From contig JABMLP010000012.1 of assembly GCA_013176395.1 (NCBI GenBank), positions 372,001-436,000 of the forward strand: a stretch of DNA of 64,000 nt, read 5' to 3'. A program made the position numbers and the translations under genes. This document shows, one piece after another, positions 22,205-32,718 of this stretch. The first letter of the stretch is position 1; each line of letters opens with the position of its first letter. The notes under the pieces are model-generated. The model ran no database searches and had not been told where the DNA came from. It saw only the letters and a list, made by a program, of their open reading frames with translations. This DNA is from Venturia oleaginea (taxonomy: Eukaryota; Ascomycota; Dothideomycetes; Venturiales; Venturiaceae).

Positions 22205-22708
22205 ATGCGTTTTCCGACTCCTTTCTTGGTTGGAGGTGTTTCAGTTGTGGCGGCGATGGCGAATCCCGAAGCAACTGCAGCGCCTGATGCCGCTAATGCC
22301 ATGGCGGCATTATTGAGGGAAAGACAGATTTCAGGACAGTTACCTGGTTTGTCGGGGAGTTTGGGTACGGATGGGTATGCATTCCCTCCTCTCCATAAAC
22401 AACGACAACTAATCTCTCCATCCAGCGGCTGCGGCCACGTCGGTCCCATATCCGGTTGTTTCGGCGCAGCGGGTTCAACAACCCTTTCGCAAACTACTGT
22501 CATTGGAAAGGCTTCTACGACTTCCACATCGACGGTCACAGGGATCACTGGGACGAGGACGGCGACGGTGACTGCGACGGCTACTGGGACGAGGGCGACT
22601 AGTTCTAGTGGTGCAGGTGCGGTGAGGGATTATAGAAGGACGAGTATGGGGAGTGTGCTTGTTGTTGTTGGGGCAGCGGTGGGAGGTTTTGCTGTTTTGA
22701 TGGCTTAG
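22205..22708 (+). CDS. Small secreted, probably GPI-anchored Ser/Thr-rich protein
   Basis: The ATG at 22205 begins a signal peptide (MRFPTPFLVGGVSVVAAMA). The mature part has a short Cys-containing segment (GCGHVGPISGC), then a Ser/Thr/Gly-rich region suited to O-glycosylation, and ends with a hydrophobic tail (VLVVVGAAVGGFAVLMA) after small residues, as for GPI attachment. A 51-nt segment at 22375-22425 has GTATGC, an ACTAATC branch site and CCAG, so it is a probable intron. Because 51 is divisible by three and has no stop, both forms stay in frame: 150 aa spliced or 167 aa unspliced. It is likely a cell-wall or membrane surface protein. No enzyme motif is seen. Confidence 0.7.
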   Translation: MRFPTPFLVGGVSVVAAMANPEATAAPDAANAMAALLRERQISGQLPGLSGSLGTDGYAFPPLHKQRQLISPSSGCGHVGPISGCFGAAGSTTLSQTTVIGKASTTSTSTVTGITGTRTATVTATATGTRATSSSGAGAVRDYRRTSMGSVLVVVGAAVGGFAVLMA

Positions 22709-23554
22709 ACACTTGAGAACGAAGCATGTGAGGATGGACGGGTGGGATGATAGAGGAAAAGGATATGATTATAATTGATATTGAGACGACTTACGATAGA
22801 CGGGTACAGGAAATATTTCTTATGTTTACTTGTTCTGGTCGCTGTGGCGGTGAGAATAACATGAGCGTCAGTGAAGTCAAGATAGATGGATACAGTAATT
22901 GTTGATGAATTGAAGTAAGTAGAGACATGCTGTCGGTTGACTAGGAACATGCCATAGAGCCAGACATAAGTCTGTAGAACCCATCTGTCATCCAGCACTG
23001 CTATAACAGGCCATGTTTTTGTCAACTCTGTTAGGAAACATAGGAGCGAAAGGAAATTGAAGTTTTCCGACCTTGGGAATAGCCATGGTCGTGCCGAAAA
23101 GAGACCGGAGTCGCTTCTGGATATGGTCGTAAGTAGTGTAGCCAAATAGTGTTTTCCCCCTTGAGAAATGGCCTCGTGAAAAAAAGCGGAGAATTCATCG
23201 AGCAAACGGATGAGGATTGTTCGTTATATTGAGCTACCGTGTAGCGAGCCAAAATCTATACTAGATGTTGAACATGTAATAACAATTATCTAAGAACCGC
23301 TCAGTATACTCCAAGGCGGACGGACGATTATCTTGGATTCGTGATGTGTTCAAAATGCTATTGATCGATATACAGGCACACAAGGCTGAGGTACAAGATG
23401 TGAAGACGAATAAGACGAATAGACACTCACGTGCAAGAGATGCACCACTCGCCTCTAGACATTGTGGCTGTCGAATTTTCGAGGACCACCCAAAGCCCAC
23501 CTCGGCCCTAAGTTCGGGGCCTTCACGATAACCGCCCCACTGAATCCCCTTGAT
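22709..23554. other. Convergent 3' region
   Basis: The region lies between the 3' ends of the surface-protein gene and the DUF7704 gene. Minus-strand frames at 22705-23252 have no recognisable content. It is somewhat A/T-rich. No repeat stands out. Confidence 0.45.
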
Positions 23555-24040
23555 TTACCTTCTGGAATTGATACCCTTTGCCGTCCTTGCACCTTGACTT
23601 TCCACACCAAGACCGAGGAGGAAGGCTATTCTCGTCATTGCTCCCAAGTAGACAAAGCCTACGTTACCCCATCCCATGGCGTTCCAGGTCCAAAATTGCC
23701 AGTATGTTGCGTGGCCCAGATCTTTCACGCTGTAGAGATGACCAATATCAGCTACTAGCAGACCGAACAGCAGCGTTCTCCAGACGATCAAGTCGTTGGT
23801 GACTCTGAGGACTAAAGCTTCGTTGAGGGCGAATAGAAGATAGAGATTAGCGAGCTGGGATAAAGTAACGGTGGTTGTGATGGGTAATATGGCGTCTGGA
23901 CTCGGGGTAGAGGCCGGGTGAGTGAGGAGTAGATAGGTCTCGGGAAGGCAATGGGCAAAGTAGGCACCGATGATGGTAGAAAGTGGCTCGATGAAGAGAA
24001 AGAAGTACGTGTAGAAGGGAGACATGACTGGATCGGGCAT
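23555..24040 (-). CDS. DUF7704-family small membrane protein
   Basis: An intronless frame of 161 aa from the ATG at 24040-24038. Four membrane segments are apparent: about 10-30 (FFLFIEPLSTIIGAYFAHCL), 58-75 (LANLYLLFALNEALVLRV), 84-103 (LLFGLLVADIGHLYSV) and 122-143 (WGNVGFVYLGAMTRIAFLLG). The PE-T-Y-L-L stretch after the first segment, the ALNEALVLR segment and DIGHLYS fit the fungal DUF7704 family as I remember it. Function is unknown. The gene is divergent from the F-box/WD40 gene. Confidence 0.75.
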   Translation of the reverse strand: MPDPVMSPFYTYFFLFIEPLSTIIGAYFAHCLPETYLLLTHPASTPSPDAILPITTTVTLSQLANLYLLFALNEALVLRVTNDLIVWRTLLFGLLVADIGHLYSVKDLGHATYWQFWTWNAMGWGNVGFVYLGAMTRIAFLLGLGVESQGARTAKGINSRR

Positions 24041-24887
24041 GACGGGGGAGCGATGGTCTGGAAAGCGGAGTCTTGTATTATCGTGGTACCGGAGATATCT
24101 TGTGAAGATGATGCCTTCATGTCAGTGCCTGCGAGCCAGCGCTCGGTCCAATGGTTGGAGCAGCAATGTCACGGTCTCGGTTCACGCAATTTGAATGCAG
24201 GTGCGGCTTTGCAGCAGATCGGTTGGTGCACTGCTCCTGCTTCCGCTTCCCTCGGCTGCTGGCTGATGGCTGATGACCAGCTGGGACCGACTGGCTCACT
24301 GGCTCACTAGCTCACTGGCACCGACTGGCACCGACTGGCACTTGGGTCTGCATGCGGCTCGAAGTCCATCATGGCTGATATTGAGAACTGGTTGCCGTTC
24401 AGGTTATTCCATTCTAACGAGTCGGTCTATTGAGCAGTGACCACCAGTGCCAGTTCACTGCCAGTGCCTGTGTGTACTCAGTCTCCAAGAGTCCAAGCCA
24501 TCTATGGCCCATTCTCCTTGATCCATTAAACCCTCCCACTCCTCTGAGTCTCTTCTCTATTCCAGCACGAGCCGGCTATGTATTGTTTCCACTTCCTGCT
24601 ATGATTAACCAAGAGACTCGACTCTCCACCAAAGCCATCGGCCACCGTCGCCTCTCGCAATCCCAAACCTCTGCGTCTCTCCTTTTTTCTGTTGAATGCC
24701 GTCTACTACGCTCCCCCATCCATCCGCCTGCCGCCCTTTTCTCCCTGCCATTCCCCTGCCGACCCTTTATTCAGCAACCGCCTGCTCCAACCGGATCCCC
24801 CGGGCCTGGCCTTGACTTTTATCCTTTTCCAAGCGTCTCATTGTTTGCCCTCCGCTATTATTGTCTGCCAATCACCGCCTGACCGCT
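24041..24887. other. Divergent upstream region with short tandem repeats
   Basis: This 847-bp region separates DUF7704 and the F-box/WD40 gene. It carries a tandem-repeat tract at 24285-24341, listed separately, and a long C/T-rich leader before 24888. Open frames in the leader are C/T-derived low complexity and probably 5' UTR. Confidence 0.5.
24285..24341. repeat. Short tandem repeats (8-mer then 10-mer)
   Basis: Three copies of an 8-nt unit close to TGGCTCAC are followed by two and a half copies of the 10-nt unit TGGCACCGAC. A related GGCTGAT doublet lies just upstream near 24260. This looks like replication-slippage sequence in the shared promoter region. Confidence 0.75.
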
Positions 24888-27188
24888 ATGGTCCAAAGCC
24901 ACTGGCACCGTCCAAACACTAGTTCCGGCTTTGTTACTCTCAACAACCACTTTTCAAACCTCCAGAACTCTACCGATCCCCAGTCCGACTCCCGCAGAGC
25001 TACCCAAGAGTTTCTCTCCCGCCCGACTTCCGGCGACCCTTTCGTCCGCTGCTCCACCTCCTATCTCGACAATCTTCACGACCACAGCCGTCTTGCTCAG
25101 CGCAAAGGCCTCTTTAGGCACTTTGAGGGAGCGAAAACTTTTGCACGAAAAGTCTTTTCCAGCAGTGGAGACATGAGTCCAGTGCCGGAATTGATCTCGA
25201 CAGACAGCGGCCTTAATGTTGATGCGACCCACACCCACCATGCACAATCAAGTCATTCCCACTCCACGCCGGCCGGAAGATCACGTCTCTTTCGAATAAA
25301 GAGCATAACTCGGAGTAGTACCAGGCGGAGAAACGCCATCTCCCATCCCCACCCCATACTTCGCTCCGGGAAAGCCGTGGTCCTGGATACGAGTCTGGCT
25401 ACCATTTCTGCCGAACACCAATCGTTTCTGGACGATCGCCTGGAAACAATGCAGACGTGGAGATCGCAGCCGCAATTGAGAGGAACAGGTGGAGCGAGCG
25501 CAAGAGCATCTGCTGCGGCAACCAGGGAAACGTCAACATTGACAGCAACAGCATTGTCCAATGCGGAACACGAACTCCAAACACAACCTTCGCTACAGAA
25601 TCGCCTTGTACCCATGTCGCGCGCAAATAGCAGTCGTGCCTCCCACAACCCCTATCGCACCCCAATTCTACCTCGCAGCGATACAATGGTTACCACACGA
25701 TCTCGACAACACGCATCGCCAGACCTGGGACAGCGAGGCTACGATGAGATTACGCAATGCGAACCTGTCGCCCACGTCGAGAAAGTTGCTTCCGGTAAGT
25801 CAAGACTTGAATTTCTGGCCTTGACTTTTTCATGCGCTAACCGATTACAAACAGATCCTGTCAAGAAGCTACCAACCGAGATCTCCGCCCACATCCTAGC
25901 ATATCTTGACGACTCATCTCTCCTCAAAGCAATGCAAGTCTCTAAAGGATGGAAAGATATTGCCACCTCCAACCCAGTGTGGAGAACCACCTTCTTGTCA
26001 CTCTACACTCGTCGACTCAGCAATCCACAGCCGTACATTCAGATGGGTGGAGCCGGCCTGGGAGGTTCGGGCAACCCTCAGCAGCCGTGGCAGCTGATGG
26101 CAGAGGCTAGACATCGACTTGAGAAGAACTGGAAGAGGTCGAAGCCAAAGGCTGTCTATTTTTCTGGTCACACCGATAGTGTCTACTGCTGCCAATTTGA
26201 TGAGGACAAAATCATAACTGGCAGTCGTGATCGTACAGTGCGCGTCTGGGATCTCAAACCTCCATACAAGTGCCGTAAGGTCATAGGCGGCCCAGCTGCC
26301 CGTCCTGTACTTCCTACCACTGAAGCGACTCTCTCGACGCACTCCATGACGGTATCAAATCTGCCGTCTGTCAATGGCACGGCGGAAGGCAATGATATAT
26401 TTCATATTCCGCATGACTATCATTCCGCATCCATTCTATGTTTGCAGTTCGACGCACACATCATGGTCACTGGCTCATCGGACAGCACTTGCATTGTTTG
26501 GGACATCCACACATTCGAGCCCATTTATCGCCTGAGACACCATTCAGCTGGCGTGCTTGATGTATGTTTCGATGAGACTTTCATCATTTCATGCAGCAAA
26601 GATGCTACTATTTGTGTATGGTCCCGCCGCAATGGAGAGCTCCTGACCGTCCTTTCTGGACACAAGGGTCCGGTCAACGCAGTCCAGTTGCGTAAAATCA
26701 AAGACGCAAAATTGCTGGTATCTGCCTCTGGAGATGGCTTCTCGAAGCTGTGGGATCTAAGACGCTTCGAAGAGATCCGCAAGTTTGAGTCGCAGGATCG
26801 TGGCTTGGCAGCAGTGGAATTCAGCGATGATGGGAGATATGTTCTTGCTGGTGGGAATGATAAAGTAATCTACAAGTACGACGTCAACACCCAGGAAATC
26901 GTACACGTGTTTAGCGGTCACACAAATCTCGTTCGATCGCTTTACTTGGATTCTGCAAATTCCCGAGTCTTATCTGGAAGCTATGATCAAGCTATCCGAG
27001 TGTTTGAATTCGAGACGGGTAACGAAATCGGGTTGTACGAAGACTGGACCACAAGCTGGATATTGGCTGCTAAGAGTGACTACCGACGCATTGTGGCAAC
27101 CAGCCAGGATGGTCGAGCTTTGCTGATGGATTTCGGGCATGGCATCCCTAACATTGACCTATTGGAAGGTGGCAATGGCATGCGATGA
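24888..27188 (+). CDS. F-box and WD40 protein, probable SCF ubiquitin-ligase substrate adaptor
   Basis: Exons 24888-25794 and 25855-27188 give 746 aa. The 60-nt intron (GTAAGT...GCTAAC...ACAG) has no in-frame stop. Residues 1-300 are Ser/Thr/Arg-rich and disordered. The F-box is at ~303-350 (VKKLPTEISAHILAYLDDSS, then VSKGWKDIATSNPVWRTTFL). WD40 blades follow from ~400 to 735, for example FSGHTDSVYCCQFDEDKIIT, GSRDRTVRVWDL, GSSDSTCIVWDI, CSKDATICVWS, SASGDGFSKLWDL and SGSYDQAIRVFEF. F-box/WD40 proteins of the Cdc4/Met30/Pof type bind Skp1 through the F-box and phosphorylated substrates through the propeller. Which orthologue this is cannot be settled by eye. The intron interrupts the sequence just before the F-box. 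Confidence 0.88.
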   Translation: MVQSHWHRPNTSSGFVTLNNHFSNLQNSTDPQSDSRRATQEFLSRPTSGDPFVRCSTSYLDNLHDHSRLAQRKGLFRHFEGAKTFARKVFSSSGDMSPVPELISTDSGLNVDATHTHHAQSSHSHSTPAGRSRLFRIKSITRSSTRRRNAISHPHPILRSGKAVVLDTSLATISAEHQSFLDDRLETMQTWRSQPQLRGTGGASARASAAATRETSTLTATALSNAEHELQTQPSLQNRLVPMSRANSSRASHNPYRTPILPRSDTMVTTRSRQHASPDLGQRGYDEITQCEPVAHVEKVASGKSRLEFLALTFSCANRLQTDPVKKLPTEISAHILAYLDDSSLLKAMQVSKGWKDIATSNPVWRTTFLSLYTRRLSNPQPYIQMGGAGLGGSGNPQQPWQLMAEARHRLEKNWKRSKPKAVYFSGHTDSVYCCQFDEDKIITGSRDRTVRVWDLKPPYKCRKVIGGPAARPVLPTTEATLSTHSMTVSNLPSVNGTAEGNDIFHIPHDYHSASILCLQFDAHIMVTGSSDSTCIVWDIHTFEPIYRLRHHSAGVLDVCFDETFIISCSKDATICVWSRRNGELLTVLSGHKGPVNAVQLRKIKDAKLLVSASGDGFSKLWDLRRFEEIRKFESQDRGLAAVEFSDDGRYVLAGGNDKVIYKYDVNTQEIVHVFSGHTNLVRSLYLDSANSRVLSGSYDQAIRVFEFETGNEIGLYEDWTTSWILAAKSDYRRIVATSQDGRALLMDFGHGIPNIDLLEGGNGMR

Positions 27189-29336
27189 GAAACTATGATT
27201 GAGCAAGTTGTGCATTTGACGACATTACGATTGACGACACCATACAAAATTGGCGGTGGAACGACATGCAGCTTACTCTAATACTTGTATGGAATACTGT
27301 GGATAGCGGTGGATTGGAGTGGATGTCACTGCTACATTTCTAGGTGTAAGAACTCTCCTTCTGTTCTACTGTTTGGTATTGTCTCGAGCGAGATTTCATT
27401 TCCGGAAGATTTTGTGTTTGGTTTTATTGTTTACAGCCCTCTTCTTTCATTCCTCGATTTTGCATTTGCATGGCCTGCACTCTCTGCATCCATACTTCCT
27501 CATCCGTCCTGTCGACGGTTGCTGAGGTTGGCACTTTCAGGCGATCCCTTTTTTTTTAGCGAGCGAGCGAGCGATGCATATACGAACTGGCTGGCGGCTC
27601 AAAACTCTCACCGCCAAAAGAGTAGTGAGCGTAGCAGGCTTTGTAAATAATTTACGATGTTCTTTCATTTGCCTTATACCCCCTCTTCAGACTAGTGGCA
27701 CTCTTTTAATAGTATTCAGTTGGCAAACACTCATTACTGCTACGACCTCTCTACTCCTAGTACTAAAGGAGATGAGACTTGATTTGCACCAGTAAGATAC
27801 GAAAATATATATTTTTTTGGTCAAAAAAGCAATTGTCGTTGGCTTTGAGTCCGGCCCGAAAACGTTGGGTATGGTGTACGGTTGTCCGGGATGCAACTCC
27901 ACTCCTGATGAACGTTATTTCCACGACTCAACGGTTTTCGGGAAGTAAACCATACCGGCTCGACCTGAGATCACGAACGGATACTTCCAGACTGCCGTCT
28001 CTCCCTTTGGGGGCTTCGAGATGGAGATCCATGTGGACGGGACTGGGATGCTTCCTAAACGGGTAGGATGCTTCGTTTTCTCGGGAAAACATTGGTATCG
28101 ATTGGCTGGTAAGCTGATCGAGAAGATCTGAAGCCAGTGATTGGCGAATCAACCCTACTAGAGGGCTGTCCTCATTCGTTGTTGAAACCAACCTGGGGCG
28201 CGCAAGTAGATCAAAGGGATAGGAGCGGTTTTGCGGTTTTGCCTGTAGGAATAGTGCTGCCCATAATTAGGATCTTGCTATCGAAAATCCCTCAAGACGC
28301 CCAACTTTGAGAAGAGAAAGAAGTCGGGTAGTAGGAAAATCCCGGGTGTAGGAGGAAAATCTAAATGGGTGGTAGAAACAGTGCTGGCCTTTTTTCTTTT
28401 TCTTGAGATGAGCGGACTCGGCGGGGTTTAGGAACGCGTGCATACGTGGGCGTTGCCATGCCTTTCCCACGTAGAATGGTTGATCGGGTTGTCGCGTTAT
28501 TTGAGCGGTATGGGAGGTTTGATTGCGATGGGATTGATTGATTAATCACTATAGGCTAGACTTTGACTGTATTCTTGATGTGCGCTGACTGACAGGATGA
28601 TAGGGGAGGCATTGGGATAGGGGAGATATTGTTGTGATGGTCATGTTGGCTGGAATAGTGTGAAGGTATGCTGAGGTCGTGGTAGTCGATTGGAAACACT
28701 CCCCCCTACGCTGTGGGAGCAACACATTGGTCGAACCAGAAGTCTTCCTTTGTACTGTGGGGAGTCATGGTCCCAATCAATTTATTCACGGTATATGGAG
28801 ATTGGAACGAAGTTACTGAGTTGGCAGGATAGGGTGATGATGAAAGTCCAAAGAGCGCGGCGATGCCGATGTCGAAATAACACGAGGTGGTCGTTGAAAA
28901 GTGTATAGTATGGACCAGGCTTCCTCCAACTCTCTAATGTGGTTTTCTGACAAGAACCATCAATGGACTTTGCAGTGGAGCAGTAAATTTCACTTTTAAT
29001 AATCGAGACTGGCGAATAGCTTCCAAACTCTGAAACACTCATATCGTTCTGTAAATCGCTGAGAAGTTTTCATTAGCAGATCACAATTTCTTTCGTGTAA
29101 TTGAAACAACATAACTGACAGTATAGTTATTAGGTGTAGGTGGTTAGGAGAGGATCAATAATTTGGTTACAGGGACGAAGTCATTTCCACAAATGTGATC
29201 ATTACAGATGCAGTAACTACGAAAAAAAGACCGATTTGTAACCTCTGGACTTGAATGCATGGAAATTTCCTAGATAATCAAGACTTTGCTTTTCTTTGCA
29301 GGTCAGCGGAGTTTCCTGGAAGAGTCATGACACACC
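27189..29336. other. Long intergenic region
   Basis: About 2.1 kb without a supportable gene. It includes a T8 run and a (GCGA)n run near 27548-27573 and several short overlapping frames. A stretch at 27840-28070 reads FESGPKTLGMVYGCPGCNS with later stops, but I cannot tie it to a family. Confidence 0.45.
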
Positions 29337-30901
29337 ATGTCACCAAAACAAAACGAAAGGACACCTCTCCTCCAGAATGGCGACACTGAGTAGCAATCCG
29401 AATCCCAGGCCGTCGAGTTCAAAGATGGAGATTCAGACAACCCCAAAAACTGGCCCAACAAGACCAAATACCTTCAAGTCTTCCTCATCTTTCTGGTTGG
29501 CGATACCTGCACGATGGCCGGCTCCATCTCTCTCCTGGAATAGCCGATATGACCGAAGAATTTGACGTTGATAAAAGATGGCCATGCTCGGAGAGACGAC
29601 ATTTCTCTGTATGTTGGGCATTGGACCATTGATACTTGCTCCTCTTGGCGAGACTTTCGGACGGTGTTTCTTGCATGCCTCTTCCTCTTCACTTCGCTGT
29701 AAATTCCTGCAGCATTGGCTCCAAATCTGGGGTCTTTCCTTGTTGTAAGAACCTTTACGGGGCTATTTGCTAGCGTTGGAGTGGCCAACGGAGGAGGCAC
29801 GGTCTCAGATATGTTTGAGGCATCTTGAAGAGCGAAGGCGGTCGGGTGGTATCTTCTGGGGCCTCTTCTCCGTGAGCACCAATCTTGACAATCATGGACT
29901 AGCTTTTCGCTATAATGCTTCTTATTTTAGTGCTGATAACTGGTCTGAAGGTCCGACTGTAGGTCCCTGCATAGGAGCTCTCGTTCTGTCAATTTCGGAT
30001 TGGCGTTGGATATTTTGGACCATGTTCATCATAGCTGTAGTCGTCACCACCGCATGATATTTCTCCTTGTATGAAACTATGGCCGAAGCGGTCCTGAAGG
30101 ACAAGAAGGCCAAGCTGGAGAAGCAAAATCTCGATCGCAAATACCACATTGAAGGTGCAGACAAGCCATTAATGAGTATGGTTGCCACCAATAGCACCCG
30201 AGCTGCCAAACTCCTCCTGACACAACCAATCATTATGGTCATGTCTGCTGATCAGGCGTTGATCTTCGCCTCGATGTACAGTTTGTATACGAATTACTCC
30301 AAAATTTGGTCAATGTATGGATTCAGCACCCCGCAGAGCGGACTCGCGTATTTAGGCCCAGCAACGGGTTTCCTAGGAGTGGCAGTATTCGTTGTTCCAT
30401 ATATCGACAAGATATATAGAAGCTTGAGAGAGAAGCACGGAGGCGAAGCAAAGCCAGAACATCCATTGCCTCTTGGCAACGTCGGAGCTGTCCTTCTGCC
30501 GATATCGTTGTTCTGGCTCGGGTGGTCTGTCGAGAAGCATCTACACTGGGCTATCCCTTTAGCAAGCACGCTACTTTTCGGTGCTTCGCAAGTTTCAATA
30601 TTCAATACCGTCCAAAATTACTGTATCGACTCTTTCGAAAAGAACGCATCCTCTGCGCTCGCAGCTGGAGCATTCTTGAGGTCCATATGTGGAAGTGTCT
30701 AGAAAGCACCAACCACAAGCACGGTTAATGTGATCTTGGTTGGCAGAAATTATCCCACTTCTCGTCCCTAACATGTTCAATGCCATTGGATACGGCTGGG
30801 GTATGAGCGTGTTCGGGTTCATCAGCATCGCGTTGATGCCGGCGCCAGCACTTTTCTACAGGTATGATGGAACACTGAGAGAGAAGTTTGCGACAGGATG
30901 A
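29337..30901 (+). pseudogene. MFS transporter pseudogene (DHA1 type)
   Basis: The ATG at 29337 begins ERTPLLQNGDTE followed by TAG after 18 codons. The frame continues with DSDNPKNWPNKTKYLQVFL, the usual N-terminus of fungal drug:H+ antiporters. Frameshifts then move the reading: TEEFDVDK in one frame, LGIGPLILAPLGETFGR in another. A long intact part at 30067-30702 (211 codons) holds the second half, with TM-like segments (GLAYLGPATGFLGVAVFVV, LPLGNVGAVLLPISLFWLGW). After a probable intron near 30695-30747 the last part reads IIPLLVPNMFNAIGYGWGMS and ends at 30901. Stops also occur near 29828-29940. At least two frameshifts and several stops make it non-functional. Family identity is clear, substrate unknown. 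Confidence 0.75.
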
Positions 30902-31836
30902 GTGAAATTGACTTACACTGGCTTGACAATGGTGGAAAGAAGATGAACCATAGGCACAGTAATTTAACCCAAAAGAAGCGAGGACTTTAATCTAATCTAA
31001 TCTCTTGGTTATCTCCGTCACTAAGCTCAACCAAGCTCCTCCCCGAATCTGACTTGAGAAGCTTCCTAACCACTTTCAAAGTCAACACCTGTGTCGCTAG
31101 AGTCAGAATGCGTCAGCCATCATTTTCTTCGTTGGCTGCAATTCCTTTGGCCGATCGTCAATCGCTTTGAGGTTTGGAAGTAGCCCGCTGCACATCTCAT
31201 TTCCCCCTCTTCATCATCCCCACGCCCGCCTCTCTAACAACCTCCCATGTCTCCAACCACTTGTGCAAAACCCTTCTCCACCTCGTTATCCCACACAGGA
31301 CAGGGTTAACGATAATAAATAGCTCATCGAGGGTTTGAACTGGACGACGTGAAACTGTGTAAGGGAGGGATACGGCTGGGGTGAGATTTGTCTAGTGCTT
31401 ATTTGGCTGTATGGAACGGAGGATGATTGGGTGAGGCCAAGTTGTGTTAACGCTACTGGACTGTCGACGGAGAAGGGGTATTGGGGTGGTCGTGTAGGTG
31501 CTGGTGGAGAGACTGGTGGGTGAAGACTTGGTGAGGGACCTATGAATGGGAGTCCGCCTCTGGAGGATCGAAGAGTGGAGCTGACTGGGTTCTAAAAGAT
31601 CACAACGGAGAGTCCAATTCGTGTCTCTTTCCATGTGTTGGCCTCCGAAGAAGTAACATATCAAAACAGAGGCCATGTCCAACCTCTTTCGAGAAAGCGA
31701 TGATTATTCAAGGATTGGGAAAGTAACTTGCCGGAGCGCACATGTCTCACCGACCACATCTCTTTCTGTAAGATTCAGTATACGAGGCTTCATCACTCTG
31801 AGTCCATGACATCTTTCATATAAAAAACTCCCAGTA
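30902..31836. other. Intergenic region before the pogo element
   Basis: No supportable gene. A short ATCTA repeat (AATCTAATCTAATCTC) lies near 30988-31004. A 96-codon minus-strand frame at 31392-31682 is Ser/Thr/Pro-rich and not convincing. Confidence 0.45.
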
Positions 31837-32505
31837 ACGTATTCGATCACCCAACCGATCAAAATTTCTTGGCACGACCATCCTATATTACGACTCTTCA
31901 ATTTCATCGCCATTAATAATAGATTCCAAGTCCGTCGTGCTGCTATCTGATTCAGAAGATATCTCGATATCTTTTTTACAAGTTCGCGCATTATGCCCAG
32001 TTGCGCCGCAGTTCCCACAGCGCCGTTGAGTTGGTCGGGCTGTTTCTTGATCACCACTACCACGAGCCTTCTTCGATCCCTGAGGCGCTACAGACGCCTC
32101 TGCAGCTACCTGCGCTGCTGCAGTCCCATACTCTATAGTACATATCTGCCACCTCACACAGCCGGGGCGCAAATCCTCGCGAATCGAGGTCGAGGATATA
32201 TCGGACAAGCGTTTGCTCTTCGGTAAGGGTAAGTTTCCGACCGTTTGGTGGTCTTTCGAGGATAAATGGGACTCCTCTGACGCGATCGGAGAGGGTTTGT
32301 TGTTTAACGTTGAAGGCGCTCGCAGCAGCCCGTTGGCTTCGGAGTTGGCCGGTATTCAAAGCTTGGATTGCAAGCTGAATTCTCCCTTCGTGTTGGAGTA
32401 GTAACTCATTACGTTGTTGAGACAGAGTAGAATAAGAAGAGTAGATGGGGTCTTGGCAAATTTTGACCGCTTGGGTGATCTGACGGGTTGGGTGATCGAA
32501 TACGT
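31837..32505 (-). mobile_element. Internally deleted pogo-type (Tc1/mariner superfamily) DNA transposon
   Basis: The element is 669 bp. Its ends are perfect 20-bp inverted repeats, ACGTATTCGATCACCCAACC at 31837-31856 and its complement at 32486-32505. Both are flanked by TA (31835-31836 and 32506-32507), the target duplication of this superfamily. A second, imperfect subterminal inverted segment (TCAAAATTT with neighbours) lies inside each end. Inside are the N-terminal and C-terminal parts of a transposase on the minus strand. The catalytic DDE part is missing, so the copy is non-autonomous. Confidence 0.88.
31888..32400 (-). pseudogene. Pogo transposase remnant: N-terminal HTH plus C-terminal zinc knuckle
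   Basis: Reading from right to left, the remnant first encodes IQLAIQALNTGQLRSQRAAA and LTLTEEQTLVRYILDLDSRG, the psq/CENP-B type DNA-binding region of pogo transposases. The similarity ends after CEVADM near 32148. In another frame, from about 32125, it resumes with the C-terminal tail SKKARGSGDQETARPTQRRC and a CX2CX4HX4C zinc knuckle (CGNCGATGHNARTC), then an acidic end stopping at 31888. The whole DDE catalytic domain (about 300 residues in complete elements) is absent. This is the typical structure of an internal-deletion derivative and cannot make an active transposase. Confidence 0.82.
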
Positions 32506-32718
32506 TAATCGTATTCTCGTTATGCGTAAATTCATCTTACCACACCATGCTCAGTGGGTATATCGTATAGGACTTGTCTCACCGCCCATCTCTGCCAATG
32601 CCGTTACCAAACGCCCTTCCCTATGCCATGCGATCGTGTATATCGCATCGCATCATCATCCTGCCCTGATCTCTTCTTCAACTTTGGTCGCAACTGCTTT
32701 CCCTTCGCTCATTTGTCG

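Noticed and set aside
24430..24882. 150-codon frame upstream of the F-box/WD40 gene
   Set aside because: It is Pro/Ser/Leu-rich translation of a C/T-rich leader and is best read as 5' UTR.
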